DNA of 42,322 bases from positions 1 through 42,322 of the forward strand of contig JAIEQO010001061.1 of assembly GCA_019747655.1 (NCBI GenBank), written 5' to 3'. The DNA comes from Gemmataceae bacterium. GTDB taxonomy: Bacteria; Planctomycetota; Planctomycetia; Gemmatales; Gemmataceae. Both the position numbers and the translations under genes were made by a program. Positions 1 to 8,143 of the stretch are shown here, in pieces. Every line of letters starts with the position of its first letter. Positions within the stretch are counted from its first letter, which is position 1. The notes under the pieces are model-generated. The model did no database searches, was not told the DNA's origin, and worked only from the letters and a program-made list of their open reading frames with translations.

Positions 1-52
1 GCGGCCGTCCCGGCCGCTCTTTAACTGAGCCAGGAGCGGCCGGGACGGCCGC
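1..52. repeat. GC-rich inverted repeat, 19-bp perfect arms
   Basis: Bases 1-19 are the exact reverse complement of 34-52, separated by a 14-base AT-richer loop. The window begins at the first base of the left arm, so the stem may extend outside. It could be the terminator of a gene lying to the left or a dispersed palindrome; it resembles the other gene-end palindromes of the window in form but not in sequence. Confidence 0.75.
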
Positions 53-489
53 GGTCCCAGGGAGGCGCCGGCCCGGCGAAGGCGCCCAGACACACTCCAA
101 CCCCACCGGTCGGCCAGGGGTGGGACAGGCAGACCGGCCGACCCCACCAACCGGGCTTGCCCTCAGACAGTAATTATGACAATATGTACACTATGAGCCA
201 CGGGGGCGCTCCGGGCGTATAGGGGATGAGGGACCGTGACGCCTACCCGGCACGCTCAGGTCGGTGCGGAAGTAATGACCCGAAAACAGGTTCGGCCGAA
301 TTCGACGACCGAGCGATGCAAACCCTACCGGCTGGAATGCGGGCTCTGTAACACGGAAGCCGATGGGCGACAACGGTTTAAGCGGATGGGGTTGGGTGAG
401 TAAAAACGAGGGGGAGGGGGTAGGCCAAAAACTCGGCTCAAACCGACACGGAAGTCCGGCGTAATCCACATCCGAATCACGAGTTAGAC
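53..489. other. Intergenic stretch, no supported gene
   Basis: I see no convincing gene in these 437 bases. The only open frame, on the minus strand at 191-469, lacks the strong G/C third-position bias of neighbouring genes and shows no recognisable domain. Around 165-200 there is a locally AT-rich patch with a TACACT hexamer at 187-192, which could be a -10 element, but no clear -35 lies at the right distance. Confidence 0.5.
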
Positions 490-2334
490 ATGCCCCGCCC
501 CTTCCGTGTCGCCCTGGTGCTCTTGCCGCTCATGGCGGGGTTGGCCGCCGGGGCGTGGTTCCTCCTCGAATCGCCGGACGCACCGACCCCGGCCGACACC
601 CCCCCGCCGGTCGCCACCGGCCCCGGCCCAGCCCCGACTCCACCCCCATCACAGCCCCCGGCCGGCAAGCTGGTGGTGCTCCTCATCTTCGACCAGATGC
701 GGGGCGACTACCTCGCCCGCTGGGCGTCGGCGTTCGGCCCGGACGGGTTCGAGCGGCTCAAGCGGGAGGGCGTCTGGTTCGCCGACTGCCACCTCCCGTA
801 TGCCTGCACCTCGACCGGCCCCGGGCACGCCTCGCTCGTCGCCGGGGCTCCGCCGTCGGTCCACGGGATCGTCGAGAACGACTGGTACGACCGGAAGGAC
901 GCGGCCCGGGTGTACAGCGTCCAGCCGACCCGGCCGTACGACCGGGTGCCGCCGCTCCCGGGGGCGGCCGGCCCGCCCGTCCGCGGGGTCGTCACCGGGT
1001 TCACCCCGGAGCGGCTGTTGGCCGAGACGGTCGGCGACAAGCTCAAGGCGGCGACCGGCGGCAAGGGCCGGGTGGTGTCGCTGTCGGTCAAGGACCGGGC
1101 CGCGGCTCTCATGGGCGGGAAGAAGCCGGACGCGGCCTACTGCTTCGACTACCGGGACGGCCTGTTCACCACCAACAGCTACTTCCGCGACCGGCCCCAC
1201 CCGTGGGCCGAGGCGTTCAACGCCGGCAAGCCGGCCGACGCCTGGGTGAACAAGCCGTGGTTGCCGTTCAAGGCGGACGCCGGGCTGTACGACAAGCTGG
1301 CCGGGCCGGACGACGCCCCGGGGGAAGCCCCCGGGGTCGCCCAGGGGCTGACCTTCCCCCACCCGATGAGCGACCTGACCAAGCCCGGGCCGGCGTACTA
1401 CGGGGCCGTCGAGACCTCGCCGTTCGGCAACGAACTGCTGCTCGGGCTGGCCAGGCGTGCGGTGGCCGACGAGAAGTTGGGCCACGGCCCGGCGGCCGAC
1501 CTGCTGTGCGTCAGCTTCTCGTCCAGCGACCTCGTCGGCCACGCCTGGGGGCCGGACTCGTGGGAGGTGCTAGATGTCACCCTCCGGGCCGACCGGCTGA
1601 CCGCCGACCTGCTCAAGTTCCTGGACGAAACCGTCGGCAAGGACCGGTACACGGTGGTCCTGGTCGGCGACCACGGCGTCTGCCCGATCCCCGAACAGAA
1701 GCGGTACCCGGAGCAGTACCCCGGGGCCGCCCGGGTGCCGGACGTGGCCTTCCTCGGCGGGCTGATGGAGGCCCTGGACGAGGTGTACGGCGTCCCCCCG
1801 GCCGGCCCGACCCGGTGGATCGAGCCGGCCCCGGCCGACGCCCTCCGGGTGCTGCCGTGGGTGTACCTGAACCGGGCGGCGATCACGGCCCGGGGGCTCG
1901 ACCCGGCGGCCGTCGCCCTCGTCGCCGCCCAGTGGTGCGGGAACCGGCCGTACATGCTGACCGCGTTCACCCGCAAGCAGATCGAGACGGGCGAGCTGCC
2001 GCCGCACGGGTTCGGCAGCCGGAACCAGGTGCGGGACGCGGCCGCCCGGGCGAAGCTGTCGTACCACCCGGACCGCTGCGGCGACTTCCTGGTAGTCCCC
2101 AAGCCGGGGGTGCAACTGACCGGGTACGCCGGCGGCACCGGTCACGGCAGCCCGCACCCCTACGACACCCACGTCCCGCTGGTGGTGTCCGGGGCCGGTG
2201 TCCCGGCGGCGGGCAAGATCGACCGGCGGGTTTCGGCCCTGACGGCGGCCCCGGTCCTGGCCCGGGCGCTGGGCATCGACCCGCCGGCCGGGGCCGCCGA
2301 GAAAGTACCGGACGAACTCGGGAAGGTGAAATGA
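490..2334 (+). CDS. PafA-like alkaline phosphatase / type I phosphodiesterase, exported
   Basis: A 614-residue member of the alkaline phosphatase superfamily, closest in layout to PafA-type phosphomonoesterases. It starts with a hydrophobic signal or anchor (about 6-27) and a Pro/Thr-rich linker (about 30-55). The catalytic domain opens with a metal-ligand Asp in LLIFDQMRGDY. The presumed nucleophile Thr is in CTSTGPGHASL, followed by ENDWYDR. Later metal ligands appear as VGDHG near residue 395 and HGSPHPYDTHVPL near 555. All expected ligand motifs are present, so I infer an active enzyme cleaving phosphate esters outside the cytoplasm. Its stop overlaps the start of the next gene (ATGA), so the two are probably co-translated. 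Substrate cannot be told from sequence; a phosphodiesterase is the alternative. Confidence 0.85.
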   Translation: MPRPFRVALVLLPLMAGLAAGAWFLLESPDAPTPADTPPPVATGPGPAPTPPPSQPPAGKLVVLLIFDQMRGDYLARWASAFGPDGFERLKREGVWFADCHLPYACTSTGPGHASLVAGAPPSVHGIVENDWYDRKDAARVYSVQPTRPYDRVPPLPGAAGPPVRGVVTGFTPERLLAETVGDKLKAATGGKGRVVSLSVKDRAAALMGGKKPDAAYCFDYRDGLFTTNSYFRDRPHPWAEAFNAGKPADAWVNKPWLPFKADAGLYDKLAGPDDAPGEAPGVAQGLTFPHPMSDLTKPGPAYYGAVETSPFGNELLLGLARRAVADEKLGHGPAADLLCVSFSSSDLVGHAWGPDSWEVLDVTLRADRLTADLLKFLDETVGKDRYTVVLVGDHGVCPIPEQKRYPEQYPGAARVPDVAFLGGLMEALDEVYGVPPAGPTRWIEPAPADALRVLPWVYLNRAAITARGLDPAAVALVAAQWCGNRPYMLTAFTRKQIETGELPPHGFGSRNQVRDAAARAKLSYHPDRCGDFLVVPKPGVQLTGYAGGTGHGSPHPYDTHVPLVVSGAGVPAAGKIDRRVSALTAAPVLARALGIDPPAGAAEKVPDELGKVK

Positions 2335-3131
2335 CGACGATCCACCACATCAACGCCGGCACCCTCCAGGCCCCGGGCGGGCCGGTGGCGGTCTGCCACT
2401 GCCTCCTGCTCGAAGACCCGGCCGGCCTCGCCCTCGTGGACGCCGGGATCGGGCTACTGGACTGCCGCGATCCGGCCGGGCGGATCGACCAGCAGATCAT
2501 CGACATCGGCGGCTTCCGCTTCGACCCGGCCGACACCGCCGTCCGATCGGTCGAAGCCCTGGGCTTCCGGCCCGGGGACGTGACGGATGTCCTGCTCACC
2601 CACGCCGACCCGGACCACGCCGGCGGTTTGGCCGACTTCCCGCACGCCCGGGTCCACCTGTCGGCCGAGGAGTTGGCGGCGGTCGGGGTTGGGCACTTGC
2701 GGTATCAGCCGGCCCAGTTCGCCCACGGGCCGAACTGGCAGCCGCGCCCGCCCGCCACCCGGGACTGGTTCGGGCTGCCGGCCCGGCCGGTGCCGCTCGG
2801 GTTCGCGTCGGAGGTGCTGTTGGTGCCGCTGTTCGGCCACACCCTCGGCCACTGCGGCATGGCCGTCCAACAGGGCGACCGGTGGGCGCTGCACGTCGGC
2901 GACGCCTACTTCCTGCGGGTCGAGCTTTCGACCGACGACCACCCGGTCTCGGCCCTGTCCACCGCCCGGGCCGTCGACGACCCCAACCGCCGGGCCACCC
3001 TGGAGCAGGTCCGCCGGCTGCACCGCGACCACGCCGACCGGATCGACCTTTTCGGCTACCACGACCCAACCGAACTCCCGCCCGGCGGGAGTTCGGGAAT
3101 GACGAATGACCCACCAATGACCCACCAATGA
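2331..3131 (+). CDS. Metallo-beta-lactamase-fold hydrolase
   Basis: 266 residues, starting at the ATG that overlaps the preceding stop. The MBL fold is shown by THADPDHAGG near residue 86, where the usual HxHxDH has Asp for the second His, as in some lactonase-like branches. LFGHTLGH near 169, the bridging Asp in HVGDAY near 187, and GYHDP near 242 complete the metal site. No signal peptide is seen, so it is probably cytoplasmic. It forms a two-gene unit with the phosphatase. The last dozen residues and the stop fall inside a 37-bp inverted-repeat arm, so the native C-terminus may have been altered by that repeat. Substrate unknown; lactonase-like or glyoxalase-II-like activity are possibilities. 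Confidence 0.82.
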   Translation: MTTIHHINAGTLQAPGGPVAVCHCLLLEDPAGLALVDAGIGLLDCRDPAGRIDQQIIDIGGFRFDPADTAVRSVEALGFRPGDVTDVLLTHADPDHAGGLADFPHARVHLSAEELAAVGVGHLRYQPAQFAHGPNWQPRPPATRDWFGLPARPVPLGFASEVLLVPLFGHTLGHCGMAVQQGDRWALHVGDAYFLRVELSTDDHPVSALSTARAVDDPNRRATLEQVRRLHRDHADRIDLFGYHDPTELPPGGSSGMTNDPPMTHQ

Positions 3132-3194
3132 CGAAGGAATGCGGGGTTTCTTGTCCCTCGTCATTGGTGGGTCATTGGTAGGTCATTCGTCATT
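3098..3194. repeat. 37-bp inverted repeat between convergent genes (bidirectional terminator-like)
   Basis: Arms 3098-3134 and 3158-3194 are complementary at 36 of 37 positions, with a 23-base loop. Each arm contains internal short direct repeats built from ATGACCCACCA and ATGACGA units. The stop codon of the MBL gene (3129-3131) lies in the left arm and that of the carboxypeptidase (3190-3192, minus) in the right arm. Transcription from either side would give the same hairpin, so a bidirectional terminator or 3'-end protector is a reasonable inference. Confidence 0.8.
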
Positions 3195-4764
3195 GGTCGT
3201 AGATGATCTCACACAGCTTGCCCAGCACCTTCCCCTCCCGGGTCGCCATAACGCCCTTCGGCAGCGGGACGTTGTTCACGAACAGGGCGAACTGGAGTTC
3301 CGTCCCGGCCTTCGTCGTCATCACCCCGGCCAGGGCCTTGCTCCGGAGCAGGAACCGCTCGTTGGCGTTGTCGAACCAGATCAGCGTCCCGGTCTTGGCG
3401 TGGACCTTCCCCCGGGCCGGGCTGTCGGTTCCGACCGTCTCGGCCAGCGTCCCGTCCACCCCCAGCACCGGCAGCCCGGCCTTGTACACCTCCCACTCCG
3501 GCCGCTTGGCCATCCCGCGCAGGAGTTGGACGGTCGCCCGGGCCGAGACGGCGTCGGCGTTCGCCCCGCCGGCCCCGCCGCCGAACGAGAACGTCCCCGG
3601 GTCGACCCCGAGGCTTTCCAGCACGCGGCGCTCCTCCCGCAGCCCGGCCTCGGCCGTCCGCTCCCCCTTCGCCACCGCCACCAGGCACGGCAGGGTGCTG
3701 GCGTACAGGTTGTGGCTGACCTTGAGCGTCACCCCCACCGCCTCGTGGAACGGGGCCGAGGTGAACGCCGCCACCTTCGGCAGTTTGTCGTACTCCCCCT
3801 TCCCCGGCAGCGACCCGCCGGCCGGACGGACGACCGGGGCCGCGGCCGCCACCCCGGCCCGCCGCAAGGCCTCGACGAACAGCGCCCGGGCGAACAGGCT
3901 CGGGTCCTCGACCGGGTAGATGCGGACCAGCGGCTTGGCGTCCTTGGCGATCCGCCCGCGGACGGCGAACTGGGTCGGCCCGACCCCGGACAGGGTGATC
4001 TCCGGGGCCGACCCGGCCGGCCCGGTGGCGACCAGGGCGTCGACCTGGGCGAACGCCGTTTCCGGCCGGGTCCGGACCCGAGCCGGCTTCCCCTCGCCCT
4101 CGCCCGGCTCGATGATGACATCGACCAGGTTGTCGTTCACCGTGATGGCGGACACGGCGTCCGGGCCGCTGCCGCTCCCCCGGGCCCGGGCGAACAGCCG
4201 GTCGTCCACCAGGACCTCGCCCTCGACCCGGTTGATCCCGGCCGCCTTCACCTGCCTGGCGAGTGCGTCGAGCCCGGCCAGCGGGTCGGTGTCGGTCAGC
4301 TCGGCTTCCATCAGCCCGCTGTTGGCGTAGGTGTGGTCCTTGTCCTTAAAGACCGTCTTGCCCGACTTGTCGGCCCGCCCGCCGAGGGTCAGGTCGCCGG
4401 CCGCGACCAGGACGAGGTCGCCGAGTAAGGTGCCCTTCAGGACCAGGCCCCGCTGATGCACGGCCGTCTCGAACCGGGTGTCCGGGCCGACCGCGACCAG
4501 GGCGGCGGCGCACGAGAACAGCTTGGTCACCGACGCCGGGGCCAGCAGGGCGTCCGGGTTGCGGGCGTAGACGGTCTCGCCGGTCTTGGCGTCGACGACC
4601 AGGACGCCCCAGGTGGCGTGCTTGTAGTCCGGCCCGTCCAGCACCGCGTCCAGCTTTTTGCCCAGGGACGATGGCCCGGCCTGGTCGGCGGCCGGGGCCG
4701 GGACGGCGACGAGCCCGGCGGCCGCCGCGACCGCCCACACGCACGGGAACAACGCCTGACGCAC
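3190..4764 (-). CDS. dacB: D-alanyl-D-alanine carboxypeptidase/endopeptidase (PBP4, S13 family)
   Basis: 524 residues. It has a signal peptide (about 1-25, ending in AAD) and the three penicillin-binding motifs of peptidase family S13: SVTK at 78-81 (nucleophile Ser78), SHN at 350-352 and KTG at 457-459. Family members trim peptidoglycan stem peptides and cleave cross-links in the periplasm. An intact SxxK/SxN/KTG set supports peptidoglycan metabolism in this organism, which matters for a planctomycete. Upstream, on the minus strand, a TACAAT hexamer at 4806-4811 could be the -10. The gene converges on the MBL gene and its stop lies in the right arm of the 3098-3194 palindrome. Confidence 0.9.
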   Translation of the reverse strand: MRQALFPCVWAVAAAAGLVAVPAPAADQAGPSSLGKKLDAVLDGPDYKHATWGVLVVDAKTGETVYARNPDALLAPASVTKLFSCAAALVAVGPDTRFETAVHQRGLVLKGTLLGDLVLVAAGDLTLGGRADKSGKTVFKDKDHTYANSGLMEAELTDTDPLAGLDALARQVKAAGINRVEGEVLVDDRLFARARGSGSGPDAVSAITVNDNLVDVIIEPGEGEGKPARVRTRPETAFAQVDALVATGPAGSAPEITLSGVGPTQFAVRGRIAKDAKPLVRIYPVEDPSLFARALFVEALRRAGVAAAAPVVRPAGGSLPGKGEYDKLPKVAAFTSAPFHEAVGVTLKVSHNLYASTLPCLVAVAKGERTAEAGLREERRVLESLGVDPGTFSFGGGAGGANADAVSARATVQLLRGMAKRPEWEVYKAGLPVLGVDGTLAETVGTDSPARGKVHAKTGTLIWFDNANERFLLRSKALAGVMTTKAGTELQFALFVNNVPLPKGVMATREGKVLGKLCEIIYDQ

Positions 4765-4805
4765 GGGCGGCCGCCTTTCGGGATGCGGAAATGGGACGCG
4801 GGACG

Positions 4806-4811
4806 ATTGTA
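4806..4811 (-). promoter_or_regulatory. Candidate -10 (TACAAT) for dacB
   Basis: TACAAT on the minus strand, ending 42 bases before the dacB ATG. The -35 region at 17 bp spacing is only a weak match (TGGTAG), so this is a tentative call. Confidence 0.35.
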
Positions 4812-4900
4812 CCTGCCCCGGCCGGTCGCTACCACCGCCCGACCGCCAGGCCGGCGTCGATCCGACCGAAACTTGTTCGGTTTCGGGCGGATGCGTTCGG

Positions 4901-4954
4901 GTCGGAACCGGATGAGTTCGGACCCGGTGTGTGTGTTCCGACCGAACTCATCCG
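4901..4954. repeat. Interleaved inverted repeats (A B A' B') in the dacB-purA gap
   Basis: Element A (4901-4908) is complementary to A' (4935-4942), and B (4909-4921) is complementary to B' (4942-4954). The order is A-B-A'-B', so the two pairings cannot nest: a folded strand would form either hairpin or a pseudoknot. The block lies upstream of the predicted purA promoter and between divergent genes, so an operator-like role is as plausible as an RNA role. Confidence 0.55.
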
Positions 4955-4978
4955 CCGGCGGGGGTTGGCCCGGTTCCC

Positions 4979-5007
4979 TTGACGCCCTCCGGCGGCGGCA
5001 CTAGCGT
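4979..5007 (+). promoter_or_regulatory. Predicted sigma70-like promoter of purA
   Basis: TTGACG (4979-4984) and TAGCGT (5002-5007) are separated by 17 bp. The -10 ends 39 bases before the purA start. Confidence 0.5.
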
Positions 5008-5046
5008 GAACGGGGTTGTCCGGACCCGAGTTAGGGCGGCTCACCG

Positions 5047-6351
5047 ATGCCCGGGACGTGCGTGGTCGGGTTGCAGTGGGGCGACGAGGCGAAGGGGAAG
5101 ATCGTCGACCTGCTCGGCGACCGGTTCGACCTCGTCGTCCGGTACAACGGCGGGGCCAACGCCGGCCACACCGTCGTCGCCAATGGCAAGACCTTCAAGC
5201 TGTCGCTGCTCCCCACCGGGGTGATCCGGCCGAACGTCCGGTCGGTCATCGGCAACGGGGTGGTCGTCTACCCGCCGAAGTTCCTCGAAGAGGTAGAGAA
5301 GCTGAGGGAGGGGGGCATCGATCCGGCCGGGAACCTCGTCCTGTCCGACCACGCCCACGTCATCTTCCCGTACCACATGGAGGAGGAACGGCTGGCCGAG
5401 AGCGAGTCCTCGGGCAAGATCGGCACGACCGGCCGGGGGATTGGCCCGTGCTACCAGGACAAGGTCGGCCGGCGGTTCGGCATCCGGGTCGGCGACCTGC
5501 TGCACGCCGACCACCTCCGCGACCGGCTGCGGTACGTCGTGCCGTTCAAGAACCGGCTCCTGACGACGTTCGCCAACGGCCACGCCGACGCCCTCAAGCC
5601 CCTCGACCCGGACCGGGTGGCCGACGAGTACCTGGGGCACGCCGAGGCCCTGCGGCCGTTCGTGACCGACACCTCGCGGCTCTTGCAGGACGCCTTCCGG
5701 GACGGCAAGCGGGTGCTGTTCGAGGCGGCCCAGGGGAGCCTCCTGGACGTGGACCACGGGACGTACCCGTATGTGACCAGTTCGAGCAGCCTGCCGTCGG
5801 GGATTCCCGGCGGGGCCGGGGTGCCGGCGAAGGTCGTGCAGCGGGTGATCGGCGTGGTGAAGGCGTACACCACCCGGGTCGGCCGGGGCCCGTTCCCGAC
5901 CGAACTGGACGACGGCCCGGACGGGACCGGCGAGCGGATCCGCAAGATCGGGCGTGAGTACGGGACCGTGACCGGCCGGCCGCGGCGGGTCGGGTGGTTC
6001 GACGCGGTGGCGGTCCGGTACACGGCCGCCCTGGCCGGGGCCGACGAGATCACCGTCATGCTGCTCGACGTGCTCAGCGGCCTGCCGGAATTAAAGCTCT
6101 GCACCGCCTACGACTGCGACGGCACCCGAACCACCCACTTCCCCAGCGACTCGTTCCAACTGGAACGCTGCCGGCCGGTGTACGAGACGCTTCCGGGCTG
6201 GTCGGAAGACCTTACCGCGGCCCGGAAGCTGGCCGACCTGCCGGCCGCCGCCCGGCGGTACGTCGACCGCGTGGCCGAGTTAGTCGGGCTGCCGGTGTCG
6301 GTCGTGTCGGTCGGCCCGGACCGGGCACAAACCATTTTGGTAAAGAGTTAA
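5047..6351 (+). CDS. purA: Adenylosuccinate synthetase
   Basis: 434 residues, the usual length. It forms adenylosuccinate from IMP, aspartate and GTP, the first committed step to AMP, in the cytoplasm. The N-terminal nucleotide-binding segment GLQWGDEAKGK (8-18) holds catalytic Asp13, and NAGHT places the second catalytic residue at His41, matching E. coli numbering. The usual GDEGKGK has Ala at position 15 here. RVGRGPFPTE, DAVAVRYTAA and the C-terminal VSVGPDR motif are also family-typical. It is preceded by a good promoter and followed by a 130-base imperfect palindrome whose left arm starts within the last codons. Confidence 0.95.
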   Translation: MPGTCVVGLQWGDEAKGKIVDLLGDRFDLVVRYNGGANAGHTVVANGKTFKLSLLPTGVIRPNVRSVIGNGVVVYPPKFLEEVEKLREGGIDPAGNLVLSDHAHVIFPYHMEEERLAESESSGKIGTTGRGIGPCYQDKVGRRFGIRVGDLLHADHLRDRLRYVVPFKNRLLTTFANGHADALKPLDPDRVADEYLGHAEALRPFVTDTSRLLQDAFRDGKRVLFEAAQGSLLDVDHGTYPYVTSSSSLPSGIPGGAGVPAKVVQRVIGVVKAYTTRVGRGPFPTELDDGPDGTGERIRKIGREYGTVTGRPRRVGWFDAVAVRYTAALAGADEITVMLLDVLSGLPELKLCTAYDCDGTRTTHFPSDSFQLERCRPVYETLPGWSEDLTAARKLADLPAAARRYVDRVAELVGLPVSVVSVGPDRAQTILVKS

Positions 6352-6475
6352 CCACAGAGAGGGTCCCCGCGGGGCGGGGGTAGAGGACACCGAGCAGAGG
6401 AAAACCGAGTATCGGTTCGGACGAAATGAATCTGTCTGTTGCTGCTCCGTGTTCTCTGTGACTCTGTGGTTAACT
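6346..6475. repeat. Long multi-segment palindrome, CACAGAG/ACACGGAG repeat family, between purA and uppS
   Basis: Outer arms 6346-6359 and 6462-6475 are perfectly complementary over 14 bases. A second pair, 6383-6397 with 6442-6456, matches at 13 of 15. An inner hairpin pairs 6403-6408 with 6412-6417. A GC-rich insert with its own CCCCGCGGGG palindrome interrupts the left side. The purA stop (6349-6351) is inside the outer arm and the uppS ATG is only 8 bases past the right arm. It may attenuate or terminate purA transcription. Confidence 0.7.
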
Positions 6476-6483
6476 TGATTTCC

Positions 6484-7251
6484 ATGTCCCCGCACGATCC
6501 AGAAGTCTACGCCCGGTCGGTCGGGCTCGACCCGGCCAAGCTGCCGCGGCACGTCGCCGTCATCATGGACGGGAACGGCCGGTGGGCCCGGGCCCGGGGC
6601 AAGGAGCGGGTCGAGGGCCACGCCCGCGGGGCCAAGTCGGTGGACGAGGTGACGGAGGAGTGCTGCCGGCTCGGCATCGGCCAACTGACGCTGTACTGCC
6701 TCAGCTCGGAGAACTGGAAGCGGCCGAAGCCCGAGCTCGACTTCCTGATGGCCCTGCTCAAGCAGTACCTGCTAGCCGAGCGGGCGAGAATCCTGGCCCA
6801 GAACATCCGGTTCGCGGTGATCGGCCGGCGGGAGGGGCTGCCCGACGAGGTCCTGGCCGAGATCGACGAGAACGTCCGGCTCACCCGCGGCAACACCGGG
6901 CTGACCCTCTGTTTGGCCATCAACTACGGCAGCCGGGCCGAGATTCGGGACGCCCTGGCGGCCATCGCGGAACGGGCGATGCGGGGCGAGTTGACCCCGG
7001 CCGACATCACCGAGGACACGATCTCGGACGCCCTAGACACGGCCGGAATGCCCGACCCTGACCTGCTCATCCGGACGGCCGGGGAGATGCGGGTGTCGAA
7101 CTACCTGCTCTGGCAAATTTCCTACGCCGAGCTATGGGTGACGCCGCGGTTCTGGCCCGAGTTCGGGGCGGCCCTGTTGCACGACGCCTTCCGCGACTTC
7201 GCCGGCCGGGAGCGGCGGTTCGGCGGCCTCACCCCCGGGGGGGCGGCGTGA
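6484..7251 (+). CDS. uppS: Isoprenyl transferase (undecaprenyl diphosphate synthase)
   Basis: 255 residues. It condenses isopentenyl diphosphate onto farnesyl diphosphate to make the lipid carrier for cell-wall glycans. VIMDGNGRWAR (catalytic Asp29) is the family hallmark. YCLSSENWKRP follows in the middle, and near the C-terminus PDLLIRTAGEMRVSNYLLWQ carries the substrate-binding Arg/Ser and the LLWQ(I/L)SYAE signature. I start at 6484; a frame extension to 6439 would begin within the palindrome and adds no conserved residues. No strong Shine-Dalgarno precedes this ATG. It is followed 13 bases later by cdsA, a widespread pairing. Confidence 0.95.
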   Translation: MSPHDPEVYARSVGLDPAKLPRHVAVIMDGNGRWARARGKERVEGHARGAKSVDEVTEECCRLGIGQLTLYCLSSENWKRPKPELDFLMALLKQYLLAERARILAQNIRFAVIGRREGLPDEVLAEIDENVRLTRGNTGLTLCLAINYGSRAEIRDALAAIAERAMRGELTPADITEDTISDALDTAGMPDPDLLIRTAGEMRVSNYLLWQISYAELWVTPRFWPEFGAALLHDAFRDFAGRERRFGGLTPGGAA

Positions 7252-7264
7252 CCCGGTTCGCCCG

Positions 7265-8140
7265 ATGATCCGGACGCGGGTGGTGGTCGGCACCGCCCTG
7301 GCCGCGGCCGGGGCCGGGGTGCTGGTCGGGGACCGGCACCTGGCCCCGTGGTACCCGGTGTTCGCCGGGCTGCTCGTGGTCGCCGGGGCGGTCAGCGCCC
7401 GCGAACTGGTCGGCCTCTTCCCAGCGGCATACCGCCCGCCCGTCCCGCTCGCCGTCGCGGCCGTGTTGCTGCCGATCGCGGCCAACTGGTATCCTGTCAT
7501 CCGGGTCGAGATCACCCCCGGGCTACCGGCGGTCGCGTCCCCGTGGGAGCCGGTACTGTTCGCGTTCGCCGGCGTGGTGATCGGGGCGTTCCTGGTCGAG
7601 ATGGCCGGCTACCGCGAGCCGGGCACGGCCGTCCCCCGGCTGGCCCTGACGGTCCTGGCGGCCGCCTACCTGGGCGTCCTCGGCAGCTTCCTGGCCCGGG
7701 TCCGTTGGCTCGACCCAGACCCCGACCGGTCCGGGCTGATGCTGGCCCTGGCCATCTTCGTCCCGAAGGCCGCCGACGTCGGCGCGCTGTTCGCCGGGAT
7801 GGCCTTCGGCCGGCACCGGATGACGCCGGTGCTCAGCCCGAAGAAGACGTGGGAGGGGTTGGCCGGCGGGCTGCTGCTTGCGGCTTTGGTGGCCGTCGGC
7901 ATCGACCGCGTGAACCCGGTGTTCCCCGGCGGCGTCCTGGAGGCGGCCCTGTTCGGCGTTGCCGTCGGCGGGGCCGGGGTGGTCGGCGACCTGGCCGAGT
8001 CGATGGTCAAGCGGGACGGGCTGGCGAAGGACGCGGCCGCCAGCATCCCCGGGTTCGGCGGGCTGCTCGACGTGGTCGATTCCGTCCTGTTCGCCGCCCC
8101 CGTCGCGTACCTCTGGTTCCGCCTCTCCAACGCGGGGTAA
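7265..8140 (+). CDS. cdsA: Phosphatidate cytidylyltransferase
   Basis: 291 residues with about seven or eight hydrophobic spans. It makes CDP-diacylglycerol from CTP and phosphatidate in the inner membrane, the entry to phospholipid headgroup synthesis. SPKKTWEGLAGG near residue 192 and the C-terminal block SMVKRDGLAKD followed by IPGFGGLLDVVDS match the CDP-OH cytidylyltransferase signature. The usual His of PGHGG is Phe, and the Arg of LDRxDS is Val, variants I believe are also found in some other bacterial CdsA branches. It sits between uppS and phoH with gaps of 13 and 3 bases, so co-transcription is very likely. Confidence 0.93.
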   Translation: MIRTRVVVGTALAAAGAGVLVGDRHLAPWYPVFAGLLVVAGAVSARELVGLFPAAYRPPVPLAVAAVLLPIAANWYPVIRVEITPGLPAVASPWEPVLFAFAGVVIGAFLVEMAGYREPGTAVPRLALTVLAAAYLGVLGSFLARVRWLDPDPDRSGLMLALAIFVPKAADVGALFAGMAFGRHRMTPVLSPKKTWEGLAGGLLLAALVAVGIDRVNPVFPGGVLEAALFGVAVGGAGVVGDLAESMVKRDGLAKDAAASIPGFGGLLDVVDSVLFAAPVAYLWFRLSNAG

Positions 8141-8143
8141 CCG

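Noticed and set aside
191-469. 92-codon minus-strand open frame in the left intergenic region
   Set aside because: Codon third positions are not GC-biased like the real genes, there is no domain, no ribosome binding site and no neighbour context.
3139-4428. 429-codon plus-strand open frame
   Set aside because: Antisense shadow of dacB, which has all three active-site motifs.
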